Positions 32,170-41,398 of a stretch of 64,000 nt of DNA are shown here, piece by piece. The stretch is from the NCBI RefSeq assembly GCF_000012845.1, contig NC_009615.1:643501-707500 (forward strand), in the 5' to 3' direction. Positions within the stretch are counted from its first letter, which is position 1. Each line of letters begins with the position of its first letter. This stretch comes from Parabacteroides distasonis ATCC 8503. Its GTDB lineage: Bacteria; Bacteroidota; Bacteroidia; Bacteroidales; Tannerellaceae. The position numbers and the translations under genes were made by a program. A model generated the notes under the pieces. That model was not told the DNA's origin and searched no databases. It saw nothing but the letters and a program-made list of their open reading frames with translations.

Positions 32170-34056
32170 ATGGAAGTATTGAAGCACGAGTGTGGTGTCG
32201 CCATGGTCCGGTTACTGAAGCCTTTGGAGTATTATCACCAGAAATACGGTAGTTGGATGTATGGACTGAACAAGCTCTATTTGCTGATGGAAAAGCAGCA
32301 TAACAGGGGGCAGGAAGGAGCGGGCTTAGCCTGCGTGAAGTTAGAGGCAAATGCCGGAGAGGAATATATGTTCCGTGAACGGGCTGTCGGGACCGGAGCT
32401 ATTACCGAGATATTTGCCGCAGTTCACGAACACTACAAGGATTTAACCCCCGAGCAACTCAACGATCCGTTATTCGCCAAAGCCAACCTACCTTTCGCCG
32501 GAGAGCTTTATATGGGCCACCTCCGTTACAGTACCACCGGAAAATCCGGAATCTCTTATATCCATCCTTTTTTACGACGCAATAACTGGCGTGCCAAGAA
32601 CCTTGCCGTTTGCGGAAATTTCAACCTGACAAATGTTCATGAGATATTCGAGGAGATCACGGCGATCGGCCAGCATCCCCGGAAATATTCCGATACCTAT
32701 ATTATGCTGGAGCAGCTGGGACACCGGCTGGACCGGGAAGTGGAGCGCCTGTACCAAAAGTGTGAGGCGGAAGGATTGAGAGGGATGGATATCACGCATG
32801 CCATCGAGGATCAAATTGATTTGTCGAACGTGCTGAAACGCTGTACCCCGGGCTGGGACGGTGGTTTCGTGATTTGCGGTATCACCGGTAGTGGCGAGTC
32901 GTTCAGCGTGCGGGACCCGTGGGGAATCCGTCCGGCCTTCTATTATGCGGATGATGAGATCATCGTGCTGGCTTCCGAGCGTCCGGTTATACAAACCGTG
33001 ATGAACGTGCAGGTAGAGGATATCCGGGAGTTGAATCGGGGAGAGGCGATACTCGTCAACAAGAAAGGCGAGTGGCATATCTCCCAGATCGTGGAGCCGA
33101 AAGAGAATAAGGCTTGTTCCTTCGAGCGTATCTACTTCTCACGGGGTAGCGACGTGGATATCTACAGGGAAAGGAAGCGTTTGGGAGATAATCTCGTGCA
33201 TCCGATCTTGAAAGCGGTGGATTACGATTTGAATCATACCGTCTTCTCTTTTATCCCGAATACGGCCGAGGTCGCTTATTTCGGGATGCAGGAGGGGTTG
33301 AACAACTATTTGAATAAGCTGAAAAAAGAATGGATCGCCGATCGTAGTCACCTGCTTAGGGAAGAGGAACTGGAGCAAATCCTTTCCATGCGAGTCCGCT
33401 CGGAGAAAGTAGCTATAAAAGATATAAAATTACGTACATTTATCGCTGAGGGCAATAGCCGCAATGATCTGGCGGCGCACGTATATGATATTACTTACGG
33501 AAGTATTGAACCTTTTATCGATAATCTGGTTGTGATAGATGATAGCATCGTGCGGGGTACTACCTTACGCCAGAGTATTATCGGTATCTTGGATCGCCTG
33601 CATCCGAAGAAAATCGTGATCGTAAGTTCTTCTCCGCAGGTACGTTACCCGGATTATTACGGTATCGATATGTCCCGGATGAACGAGTTTATCGCTTTTA
33701 AGGCTGCGGTGGCCCTGTTACGTGACCGGGGGATGGAATACGTGATCTTGGACGCTTATCAGAAGGCGAAGCGACAACAAACAGCGGCGGATGGTCCGTT
33801 GGTGAATTACGTAAAGGAGATATACGCCCCGTTTACGGACGAGGAGATATCCGTTAAGATGGTGGAGTTGCTTACACCGGCCGGGACGCAGGCGAAAGTA
33901 GAGATCGTCTACCAGACTTTGGAGGGCTTGCATGCCTCTTGTCCGGAGCATCCGGGTGACTGGTATTTCTCCGGCGATTACCCGACACCGGGCGGGACTC
34001 GGTTAGTGAACGAGGCTTTTATTCACTATATGGAAGAAGAATATTTAGTGAAATGA
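32170..34056 (+). CDS. Amidophosphoribosyltransferase, Bacteroidetes long form
   Basis: A 628-residue glutamine PRPP amidotransferase. The ATG at 32170 gives MEVLKHECGVAMVRLL, placing the likely nucleophile Cys at residue 8 behind a short propeptide. The N-terminal nucleophile domain has HNRGQEGAGLA and MGHLRYSTTG; the PRPP-binding motif is NLVVIDDSIVRGTTLRQ at about 452. Ordinary PurF is near 470-510 residues, so this is the extended type common in Bacteroidetes. It catalyses the first step of purine synthesis from PRPP and glutamine. It overlaps carA by 4 bases (ATGA), linking purine and carbamoyl-phosphate synthesis. Confidence 0.88.
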   Translation: MEVLKHECGVAMVRLLKPLEYYHQKYGSWMYGLNKLYLLMEKQHNRGQEGAGLACVKLEANAGEEYMFRERAVGTGAITEIFAAVHEHYKDLTPEQLNDPLFAKANLPFAGELYMGHLRYSTTGKSGISYIHPFLRRNNWRAKNLAVCGNFNLTNVHEIFEEITAIGQHPRKYSDTYIMLEQLGHRLDREVERLYQKCEAEGLRGMDITHAIEDQIDLSNVLKRCTPGWDGGFVICGITGSGESFSVRDPWGIRPAFYYADDEIIVLASERPVIQTVMNVQVEDIRELNRGEAILVNKKGEWHISQIVEPKENKACSFERIYFSRGSDVDIYRERKRLGDNLVHPILKAVDYDLNHTVFSFIPNTAEVAYFGMQEGLNNYLNKLKKEWIADRSHLLREEELEQILSMRVRSEKVAIKDIKLRTFIAEGNSRNDLAAHVYDITYGSIEPFIDNLVVIDDSIVRGTTLRQSIIGILDRLHPKKIVIVSSSPQVRYPDYYGIDMSRMNEFIAFKAAVALLRDRGMEYVILDAYQKAKRQQTAADGPLVNYVKEIYAPFTDEEISVKMVELLTPAGTQAKVEIVYQTLEGLHASCPEHPGDWYFSGDYPTPGGTRLVNEAFIHYMEEEYLVK

Positions 34057-35234
34057 CACAACATACAGATTCTATGCAGACAAACAGAACAGCAACTTTG
34101 ATGTTAGACGACGGTACCGTCTTCCGTGGCTACTCTTTCGGCTATGAGAGACCGGTGGCTGGCGAGGTCGTGTTCAATACCGCTATGACCGGATATCCGG
34201 AGAGCTTGACGGACCCTTCGTACGCAGGCCAGTTGATGGTGTTGACTTATCCGCTCGTTGGTAACTACGGTGTCCCGCCTCGTACGTTCGAGCCGAACGG
34301 GATCGCTACGTTTATGGAGAGCGAGAAGATCCACGCCGAGGCGATTATCGTTAGCGATTACAGCCATGAGTATAGCCACTGGAACGCCGAGTGCAGTTTG
34401 GGCGACTGGTTGAAGGAGGAGAAGATCCCGGGCATATACGGTATCGATACGCGTGCGTTGACTAAGAAATTGCGTGAGCATGGCGTGATGATGGGACGTA
34501 TCGTTATCGGCGATGCCGATAACGAAATTGGAAATGGGGAATTGAAGATCGAGGATTATGAGCATGTGAACTATGTGGATCGGGTATCGTGCAAGGAGAT
34601 TATTTGTTACCTGCCCGATGGTACGAGCCAGACCTGTTCTTTATCGGAAGCCTCCGATTCTCGATTCTCGATTCTCAATTCTCAATTCCTAAAGCGCGTC
34701 GTGCTTTTGGACTGCGGCGTGAAACATAACATCATCCGTTGCCTGTTGAGGCGTAACGTGGCGGTGATCCGTGTGCCTTGGGACTACGACTTCAATCAGC
34801 TGGAATACGATGGCTTGTTTATCAGCAACGGTCCGGGCGATCCGGATACTTGCGATGCCGCCGTGCGGAATATCCGTAAGGCGCTTTCCGGGGATAAGCC
34901 GATTTGCGGTATTTGCATGGGTAACCAGTTGTTGGCGAAAGCCGGCGGTGCTTCTATCTATAAATTGAAGTACGGTCATCGTAGCCATAACCAGCCGGTA
35001 CGTATGGTAGGCACGGAGAAATGCTTCATCACCTCGCAGAACCATGGTTACGCCGTGGATAACGATACGCTGGGTGAGGAGTGGGAACCGCTGTTCATCA
35101 ATATGAATGACGGGACGAACGAGGGTATCAAGCATAAGACGAAGCCTTTCTTCTCCTCTCAGTTCCATCCCGAGGCTTGCAGCGGGCCGCTGGATACGGA
35201 GTTCATGTTTGATAAATTCACGGAATTGTTGTAG
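34053..35234 (+). CDS. carA: Carbamoyl-phosphate synthase small (glutaminase) subunit
   Basis: A 393-residue CarA. The N-terminal domain reads LMLDDGTVFRGYSFG and EVVFNTAMTGYPESLTDPSYAGQ; the class I amidotransferase domain has SNGPGDPDTC, ICGICMGNQLLAKAGG with the nucleophile Cys288, and SQFHPEACSGP with the His and Glu. It supplies ammonia to CarB for arginine and pyrimidine synthesis. A 35-base heptamer tract (34656-34690) is inserted in frame between the two domains, encoding SDSRFSILNSQF at about residues 201-212. The linker position may explain why it is tolerated. Confidence 0.97.
   Translation: MTQHTDSMQTNRTATLMLDDGTVFRGYSFGYERPVAGEVVFNTAMTGYPESLTDPSYAGQLMVLTYPLVGNYGVPPRTFEPNGIATFMESEKIHAEAIIVSDYSHEYSHWNAECSLGDWLKEEKIPGIYGIDTRALTKKLREHGVMMGRIVIGDADNEIGNGELKIEDYEHVNYVDRVSCKEIICYLPDGTSQTCSLSEASDSRFSILNSQFLKRVVLLDCGVKHNIIRCLLRRNVAVIRVPWDYDFNQLEYDGLFISNGPGDPDTCDAAVRNIRKALSGDKPICGICMGNQLLAKAGGASIYKLKYGHRSHNQPVRMVGTEKCFITSQNHGYAVDNDTLGEEWEPLFINMNDGTNEGIKHKTKPFFSSQFHPEACSGPLDTEFMFDKFTELL
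34656..34690. repeat. Period-7 heptamer tract inside carA
   Basis: GATTCTC three times, then AATTCTC and AATTCCT, in frame within the interdomain linker of CarA. Same heptamer family as 9622-9656. Confidence 0.85.
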
Positions 35235-35250
35235 CCGGGGATTTACGCCC

Positions 35251-35340
35251 ACCCTAAACGAGGGATTAGGGCAACCCTAAATGAGTGTTTAGGTCTACCT
35301 TAAACGGGTGTTTAGGCTTACCCTAAAAGAGAACATTAAA
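35251..35340. repeat. Exact 23-nt tandem repeats between carA and carB
   Basis: Four units begin ACC(C/T)TAAA at 35251, 35274, 35297 and 35320, a constant 23-base step. Units 2 and 3 each contain a dyad of the type CCTAAA-N6-TTTAGG, and unit 1 CCCTAA-N8-TTAGGG. The array ends 13 bases before the carB ATG. Its role is unknown; a stack of mini-hairpins or protein sites spaced two helical turns apart is possible. Confidence 0.85.
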
Positions 35341-35352
35341 AAAAGTAAAGCA

Positions 35353-38300
35353 ATGAAAGAAGATATAAAGAAAGTCCTGATACTCGGTTCCGGAGCCTTG
35401 AAGATTGGTGAGGCGGGCGAGTTCGATTATTCAGGCAGCCAAGCCCTGAAGGCGATTAAGGAAGAGGGGATTCAAACGGTATTGATCAATCCGAATATCG
35501 CTACGGTACAGACCTCGGAAGGAGTCGCGGACACGGTTTATTTCCTGCCCGTTACTCCTTTTTTTGTGGAAAAGGTGATCGAGAAGGAACGTCCGGAAGG
35601 TATCTTGCTCGCTTTCGGCGGGCAGACGGCGTTGAATTGTGGCGTGGCTCTTTACCAAAGCGGCGTGCTGGAGAAGTATGGCGTGAAGGTATTGGGTACC
35701 CCGGTGCAGGCTATCATGGATACCGAGGATCGGGAGTTGTTCGTACGCAAGCTGGATGAGATCGACGTGAAGACGATCAAGAGCGAGGCCGTGGAGAACG
35801 CCGCTGACGCTCGTCGTGCGGCCGCTGAGCTGGGGTATCCGGTCATCGTCCGTGCCGCTTATGCGCTGGGGGGCTTGGGTTCCGGTTTCTGCGACAATGA
35901 GGAAGAATTGGACGTGTTGGTAGAGAAGGCTTTCTCTTTCTCTCCGCAAGTATTGGTGGAGAAAAGCTTGAAGGGCTGGAAAGAGGTAGAGTACGAGGTG
36001 GTGCGCGACCGCTTCGATAACTGCATCACGGTATGTAACATGGAGAATTTCGACCCGCTGGGAATCCATACGGGAGAGTCTATCGTGATTGCCCCCTCGC
36101 AGACCTTGAGTAATACGGATTATCATAAATTACGTGAGTTGGCGATCCGTATCATCCGCCATATCGGTATCGTGGGCGAGTGTAACGTGCAATACGCTTA
36201 CGATCCGGAGAGTGAGGATTACCGGGTGATCGAGGTGAACGCCCGCTTGAGCCGTTCTTCGGCCTTGGCTTCTAAGGCGACCGGTTATCCGTTGGCTTTC
36301 GTGGCCGCTAAATTAGGCTTGGGCTACGGTTTGTTCGACTTGAAAAACTCCGTGACGAAAACGACTAGCGCTTTCTTTGAGCCGGCTCTCGATTACGTGG
36401 TATGTAAGATCCCTCGCTGGGACTTGGGTAAGTTCCATGGCGTGGCTCGTGAGTTGGGTTCCAGCATGAAGTCGGTTGGCGAGGTGATGGCGATCGGACG
36501 TACCTTCGAGGAGGCTATCCAGAAGGGCTTGCGTATGATCGGGCAGGGTATGCACGGTTTCGTGGAGAATAAGGAGTTGGTGATCGAGGATATCGATAAG
36601 GCTTTGCATGAGCCTACCGACCGCCGTATCTTCGTTATCTCGAAGGCATTCCGTGCTGGTTATACGGTAGACCAGATTCATGAGCTTACCAAGATAGACC
36701 GATGGTTCCTACAGAAACTATATGGAATCATGCAGACCTCCAAGGAGCTTCACGCTTTCGATATGAAGGGGATCCAACGTTGGCGCATCAATCCGGAGTT
36801 GATCCGCCGGGCGAAGATACAAGGGTTCTCTGATTTCCAGATCGCACGGGCGATCGGTCTCGACGGGGATGTGGAGAAGGGTATGATGTTGGTTCGCCAG
36901 TTCCGTAAGGAGCATGGCATTCTTCCGGTGGTGAAACAGATCGATACCTTGGCCGCCGAGTATCCGGCGCGGACGAATTACCTGTACCTGACGTATAGCG
37001 GTACGGAAAACGACGTGACGTACTTGGGCGATCATCGCTCGATTGTCGTGCTGGGTTCCGGCGCTTATCGCATCGGTAGCTCGGTGGAGTTCGACTGGTG
37101 TGGCGTGCAGGCCTTGAATACGATCCGTAAGGAGGGCTATCGTTCCGTGATGATCAACTACAATCCCGAGACGGTGTCTACCGACTATGATATGTGCGAT
37201 CGTCTTTATTTCGATGAGCTTACCTTCGAGCGTGTGATGGATATCCTCGAGCTGGAGAACCCGCACGGCGTGATCGTCTCCACCGGCGGCCAGATCCCGA
37301 ATAACTTGGCGATGCGTTTGGACGAGCAGCATGTGAATATCTTGGGGACATCCGCCAAGAGCATCGATAATGCCGAGGACCGTGAGAAGTTCTCCGCCAT
37401 GTTGGATCGTATCGGCGTGGATCAACCCCGCTGGAAAGAGCTTTCTTCCATGGAGGATATCAATGGCTTCGTGGCGGAGGTAGGCTTCCCCGTGTTGGTT
37501 CGCCCGAGTTACGTGCTGAGTGGTGCCGCCATGAATGTCTGCTCGAATCAAGAGGAGTTGGAGCGTTTCTTGAAATTGGCCGCCAACGTCAGCCAAAAGC
37601 ATCCGGTGGTGGTAAGTCAGTTCATCGAGCATGCGAAAGAGGTGGAGATGGATGCCGTGGCCGATCATGGCGAGATCGTGATGTATGCCATTAGCGAGCA
37701 TATCGAGTTTGCCGGGGTTCATTCCGGCGACGCTACGATTCAGTTCCCGGCCCAGAAATTATATGTAGAGACGGTTCGTCGTATCAAGCGTATCAGTAAG
37801 CAGATCGCTAAGGAGCTGAATATCTCCGGCCCGTTCAATATCCAATATCTGGCGAAGGGCAATGAGATCAAGGTGATCGAGTGTAACCTTCGTGCCAGCC
37901 GTTCTTTCCCGTTCGTGAGCAAGGTGCTGAAGATAAACTTCATCGAGTTGGCTACCCGTGTCATGCTGGGCTTGCCGGTAGAGAAACCGAATAAGAATGA
38001 GTTCGATTTGGATTACGTGGGTATCAAGGCCTCTCAATTCTCGTTCAATCGCTTGCAGAAAGCCGATCCGGTATTAGGGGTCGATATGGCTTCCACGGGC
38101 GAGGTGGGTTGTCTGGGCGACGATGTATCCGAGGCGGTGTTGACGAGTATGCTCGCTGTCGGGCAACGGGTTCCGGAGAAGAATATCCTCCTGTCCACCG
38201 GTACGCCGAAGCAGAAGGTAGCCATGCTGGATGCCGCTAAGATGTTGGCGACGAAAGGCTACAACCTATTCGCTACGGGAGGTACGCACCGTTTCTTGGC

Positions 38301-38580
38301 GGAGAATGGCATTCCGAGTACGAAGGTGTACTGGCCGAGCGAGAAGGGAGAACCGCAGGCGCTTAAGATGCTTCATGAGAAGCAGATCGATATGGTCGTG
38401 AATATCCCTCGTGACCTTTCCGCCGGCGAGCTTGACAACGGCTATAAGATCCGCCGTGCCGCCATCGACCTGAATATCCCGTTGATTACGAATGCCCGTC
38501 TGGCGAGCGCTTTCATTCAAGCCTTCTGTACCTTGAGCGTAGATGATATCTGCATCAAGAGTTGGCAGGAATATAAATAA
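35353..38580 (+). CDS. carB: Carbamoyl-phosphate synthase large subunit
   Basis: A 1075-residue CarB, the normal length, from the ATG at 35353 (MKEDIKKVLILGSGALKIGE); an upstream in-frame stretch reads through the 23-nt repeats and is not credible as coding. The two homologous halves each have an ATP-grasp domain: GYPVIVRAAYALGGLGSGFC in the first, and FPVLVRPSYVLSGAAMNV in the second. The last 140 residues form the MGS-like allosteric domain (KGYNLFATGGTHRFLAENG), where UMP and ornithine usually act. It forms carbamoyl phosphate from bicarbonate, ATP and the ammonia from CarA. Confidence 0.97.
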   Translation: MKEDIKKVLILGSGALKIGEAGEFDYSGSQALKAIKEEGIQTVLINPNIATVQTSEGVADTVYFLPVTPFFVEKVIEKERPEGILLAFGGQTALNCGVALYQSGVLEKYGVKVLGTPVQAIMDTEDRELFVRKLDEIDVKTIKSEAVENAADARRAAAELGYPVIVRAAYALGGLGSGFCDNEEELDVLVEKAFSFSPQVLVEKSLKGWKEVEYEVVRDRFDNCITVCNMENFDPLGIHTGESIVIAPSQTLSNTDYHKLRELAIRIIRHIGIVGECNVQYAYDPESEDYRVIEVNARLSRSSALASKATGYPLAFVAAKLGLGYGLFDLKNSVTKTTSAFFEPALDYVVCKIPRWDLGKFHGVARELGSSMKSVGEVMAIGRTFEEAIQKGLRMIGQGMHGFVENKELVIEDIDKALHEPTDRRIFVISKAFRAGYTVDQIHELTKIDRWFLQKLYGIMQTSKELHAFDMKGIQRWRINPELIRRAKIQGFSDFQIARAIGLDGDVEKGMMLVRQFRKEHGILPVVKQIDTLAAEYPARTNYLYLTYSGTENDVTYLGDHRSIVVLGSGAYRIGSSVEFDWCGVQALNTIRKEGYRSVMINYNPETVSTDYDMCDRLYFDELTFERVMDILELENPHGVIVSTGGQIPNNLAMRLDEQHVNILGTSAKSIDNAEDREKFSAMLDRIGVDQPRWKELSSMEDINGFVAEVGFPVLVRPSYVLSGAAMNVCSNQEELERFLKLAANVSQKHPVVVSQFIEHAKEVEMDAVADHGEIVMYAISEHIEFAGVHSGDATIQFPAQKLYVETVRRIKRISKQIAKELNISGPFNIQYLAKGNEIKVIECNLRASRSFPFVSKVLKINFIELATRVMLGLPVEKPNKNEFDLDYVGIKASQFSFNRLQKADPVLGVDMASTGEVGCLGDDVSEAVLTSMLAVGQRVPEKNILLSTGTPKQKVAMLDAAKMLATKGYNLFATGGTHRFLAENGIPSTKVYWPSEKGEPQALKMLHEKQIDMVVNIPRDLSAGELDNGYKIRRAAIDLNIPLITNARLASAFIQAFCTLSVDDICIKSWQEYK

Positions 38581-38588
38581 ATGGGGGC

Positions 38589-38625
38589 TTGATGTAAATC
38601 AAGTGGTATTTATTTCGTAAGTTTG
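38589..38625 (+). promoter_or_regulatory. Perfect FNR-like box overlapping a Bacteroidales promoter
   Basis: TTGATGTAAATCAA (38589-38602) matches the FNR consensus TTGAT-N4-ATCAA exactly. A -7 element TAAGTTTG lies at 38618-38625, 15 bases downstream. The predicted start is near 38630, so the box covers about -41 to -28 and replaces the -33 element. The site is just upstream of a Crp/Fnr-family gene, suggesting autoregulation or control by an anaerobic regulator. Confidence 0.65.
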
Positions 38626-38646
38626 CGGAAACAAACAAAAACAACC

Positions 38647-39234
38647 ATGAATATGGATACAGCGATATTTATAGCTCGCAGGATTGCGGCGCAATCGATT
38701 CTACTCAGTGAGGAAGCCGCCCAGAAACTGGCCTCTATCTTAATCCGGACAGAATTGAAAAAAGGCGCCCTGTTTTTGAGCGAAGGAGAGGTTTGTACGC
38801 AACTCGGTTATGTCTATAAGGGAATGGTTCGCCAGTTTTACTTCAAGAATAAGAAAGAGCTGACCGAGCATTTCGCCAGCGAGGACAACATCTTCATTTG
38901 CATCGAGAGCTTCTTGCGCCAGCGTCCCGCTAATCTGTTGGTGGAGGCCTTGGAGAATACGGTGCTGTATGGCATTCCTCATGATCCTTTATTGGCATTG
39001 TGCGCCGAGGATTACGAGATCGAGGTCATGTATCGCCGCCTGTTGGAGAATTCGCTGATCCTGTCTCAACGGAAGGCGGATTTCCTTCGTTTCGAGACCG
39101 CTAATGAACGTTATGCCCGCTTATTGAAAGAACACCCTGAGATCGTGCAGCGTGCCCCCTTGTCCCATATCGCCTCTTATTTGCTGATGACTCCCGAGAC
39201 ATTAAGCAGGGTAAGGGCCAATATGCAGCTATGA
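38647..39234 (+). CDS. Crp/Fnr family transcriptional regulator
   Basis: A 195-residue regulator. The N-terminal two thirds form a cyclic-nucleotide-binding-like domain (LKKGALFLSEGEVCTQLGYVYKG, EHFASEDNIFI), and the C-terminus a helix-turn-helix (RAPLSHIASYLLMTPETLSRVRANM). No four-cysteine cluster of classical FNR is present, so oxygen sensing through an iron-sulfur cluster is not indicated. I use the ATG at 38647. It lies 59 bases before lutA on the same strand and may control it. Confidence 0.9.
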   Translation: MNMDTAIFIARRIAAQSILLSEEAAQKLASILIRTELKKGALFLSEGEVCTQLGYVYKGMVRQFYFKNKKELTEHFASEDNIFICIESFLRQRPANLLVEALENTVLYGIPHDPLLALCAEDYEIEVMYRRLLENSLILSQRKADFLRFETANERYARLLKEHPEIVQRAPLSHIASYLLMTPETLSRVRANMQL

Positions 39235-39254
39235 GGGGCTTGTAGGTGTTAATT

Positions 39255-39272
39255 ATATACGGTGTCGTATAT
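39255..39272. promoter_or_regulatory. Operator-like palindrome upstream of lutA
   Basis: ATATACG-GTGT-CGTATAT is a perfect inverted repeat with 7-bp arms and 4-bp centre, 21 bases before the lutA ATG. It is well placed for a repressor or for the adjacent regulator. Confidence 0.5.
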
Positions 39273-39293
39273 GATATATAAGATAAAATTAGT

Positions 39294-40034
39294 ATGAAGG
39301 TAGGATTATTTATCCCATGTTACATTAACGCGGTGTACCCCGAAGTGGGTATCGCCTCGTATAAATTGTTGAGGCATGTGGGTGTGGATGTCGATTATCC
39401 GATGGACCAGACCTGTTGCGGACAACCCATGGCGAACGCCGGCTTCGAGGATGAGGCGGCTCGCTTGGCCCTCCGGATGGAGGAACAGTTTAAGAACTAT
39501 GACTACGTGGTAGGCCCCTCGGCCAGTTGCGTAGCCTTCGTAAAAGAGAACCATCCCCATATATTGGGAAAGCGGGATCACGTTTGTATGAACAGTAAGA
39601 AGATTTATGATATCTGCGAGTTCTTGCACGACGTGGTGAGACCGGGATCCCTGCCGGCCGTTTTCCCGCATAAGGTGAGTATCCATAATAGTTGCCACGG
39701 GGTGCGTGAGTTGCATCTCTCGTCGCCCAGCGAGCGTAATATCCCGTACTGTTCCAAGTTACGTGATCTCCTTTCCTTGGTGAAAGGTATCGAGGTGTTC
39801 GAGCCGAAGCGGGTGGACGAATGTTGCGGTTTCGGCGGTATGTTCGCCATCGAGGAGCCTGAGGTCTCTACTTGCATGGGACAAGACAAGGTAAAGGATC
39901 ATATGAGTACCGGCGCCGAGTATATCACCGGGGCGGATAGCTCTTGCCTGATGCATATGGAAGGGGTTATCAAGCGAGAGAAACTTCCGATCAAGACTAT
40001 TCACATCGTTCAAATATTAGCGTCCGGATTATGA
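39294..40034 (+). CDS. lutA: L-lactate utilisation protein A (Fe-S oxidoreductase, CCG domains)
   Basis: A 246-residue protein with two cysteine-rich CCG domains: CYINAVYPEVG with QTCCGQPMANAG in the first, and HNSCHGVREL with DECCGFGGMFA in the second. These bind an iron-sulfur cluster as in the GlpC/HdrD family. It forms, with LutB and LutC, a membrane-peripheral complex that oxidises L-lactate to pyruvate in other bacteria. Its stop overlaps the lutB start (ATGA). Confidence 0.93.
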   Translation: MKVGLFIPCYINAVYPEVGIASYKLLRHVGVDVDYPMDQTCCGQPMANAGFEDEAARLALRMEEQFKNYDYVVGPSASCVAFVKENHPHILGKRDHVCMNSKKIYDICEFLHDVVRPGSLPAVFPHKVSIHNSCHGVRELHLSSPSERNIPYCSKLRDLLSLVKGIEVFEPKRVDECCGFGGMFAIEEPEVSTCMGQDKVKDHMSTGAEYITGADSSCLMHMEGVIKREKLPIKTIHIVQILASGL

Positions 40035-41398
40035 GTACGAAACATGCTATAGCAGCGGCCCATTTCCTAGAGAATAAGGAGAATGAGGCTTGGCACGACC
40101 ATACGCTTTGGATGGTACGTACCAAACGGGATAAGATGAGCCATTCGCTTCCCGAGTGGGAGCGGTTGAGAGAGTTGGCCTCGGAGATCAAGCTTTACTC
40201 CAACAGCCATCTGGACACGCTTCTGGAGGAGTTCGAGAAAAATGCGATCGCCAACGGGGCTATCGTGCATTGGGCGAAAGATGCCGAGGAGCATAACGAG
40301 ATCGTCTTGCGGATCTTGCGCCAGCATGATGCCCGGAACCTGATCAAGAGCAAATCGATGCTGACGGAGGAATGCCATATGAACGAGTTCTTGATGTCGA
40401 AAGGAATCGATGTGGTGGAGAGCGATTTGGGTGAGCGTATCTTGCAATTGATGCATTTGGCCCCGAGCCATATCGTGATGCCGGCGATCCATATCAAACG
40501 GGAGCAGATCAGCGAGATGATGGAGCGTGAGATGGGAACGGAGAAAGGGAATATCGACCCTACCTACCTGACGCATGCCGCCCGTAAGAATCTGCGTGAG
40601 AAATTCCTGCATGCCGACGTGGCGATGACGGGCGCTAACTTCGCCGTCGCCTCTACGGGCGAGATCGTGGTTTGTACCAATGAGGGAAACGCCGATATGG
40701 GAACCTCCTTCCCGAAGGTGCATATCGCTACGATGGGGATGGAGAAGATCGTACCGAATCTGGAGGCATTGGGCGTATTCACTCGTTTGCTGGCTCGTTC
40801 GGGTACGGGGCAACCCATCACGTCTTATACTTCTCATTACCGCCGTCCGCCCGAGGGACAAGAGTTCCATATCATTATCGTGGATAACGGGCGCAGTGAT
40901 ATCTTGGCGAAACCGGATCATATCCGTACGTTGAATTGTATCCGTTGTGGCGAGTGCATGAATACCTGTCCGGTATATCGCAGGAGTGGTGGCTATTCGT
41001 ATACGTATTTCATTCCGGGACCGATCGGGATCAACTTGGGTATGCTGAGGAATCCGGAGGAATATTCGGATAACGTATCGGCTTGCTCCTTATGTCTTTC
41101 TTGCTCGAACGTTTGTCCGGTAAAGATCGACTTGGGCGAGCAGATTTACCGTTGGCGGCAAGATTTGGATAAGATCGGTAAGGCGAGCAAGGAGAAGAAA
41201 GTGATGTCTTTCGGCATGAAGTTCCTGATGGAACGTTCGGGATTGTTCAATACGGCGTTGAAGTTTGCTCCGGTAGTGAATCATTTGCCTCGTTTCATGG
41301 TCTACAATGGCTTGAACGCTTGGGGCAAGGGACGTGAGCTTCCGGCTTTCGCCAAGGAGTCGTTTAATGATATGTGGAAGAATAATAAGGTGAGATAA
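40031..41398 (+). CDS. lutB: L-lactate utilisation protein B (iron-sulfur protein)
   Basis: A 455-residue protein from the ATG at 40031 (MSTKHAIAAAHFLENKENE); the longer frame overlaps lutA and is rejected. The LUD domain fills residues 60-300 (GANFAVASTGEIVVCTNEGN, TGQPITSYT). Two 4Fe-4S motifs follow: CIRCGECMNTCPVYRR and CSLCLSCSNVCPVK. The C-terminal DUF3390 region is present. It is coupled by overlap to lutA and lutC. Confidence 0.93.
   Translation: MSTKHAIAAAHFLENKENEAWHDHTLWMVRTKRDKMSHSLPEWERLRELASEIKLYSNSHLDTLLEEFEKNAIANGAIVHWAKDAEEHNEIVLRILRQHDARNLIKSKSMLTEECHMNEFLMSKGIDVVESDLGERILQLMHLAPSHIVMPAIHIKREQISEMMEREMGTEKGNIDPTYLTHAARKNLREKFLHADVAMTGANFAVASTGEIVVCTNEGNADMGTSFPKVHIATMGMEKIVPNLEALGVFTRLLARSGTGQPITSYTSHYRRPPEGQEFHIIIVDNGRSDILAKPDHIRTLNCIRCGECMNTCPVYRRSGGYSYTYFIPGPIGINLGMLRNPEEYSDNVSACSLCLSCSNVCPVKIDLGEQIYRWRQDLDKIGKASKEKKVMSFGMKFLMERSGLFNTALKFAPVVNHLPRFMVYNGLNAWGKGRELPAFAKESFNDMWKNNKVR

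Noticed and set aside
35251..35340. CRISPR array or telomere-like repeat (TTAGGG)
   Set aside because: Units are 23 bases with no separate spacers, only four copies and no cas genes; the TTAGGG match is part of a small dyad in one unit.
36718..37722. Long minus-strand frame opposite carB
   Set aside because: Antisense shadow of a highly conserved gene; composition is His-rich with no motif.
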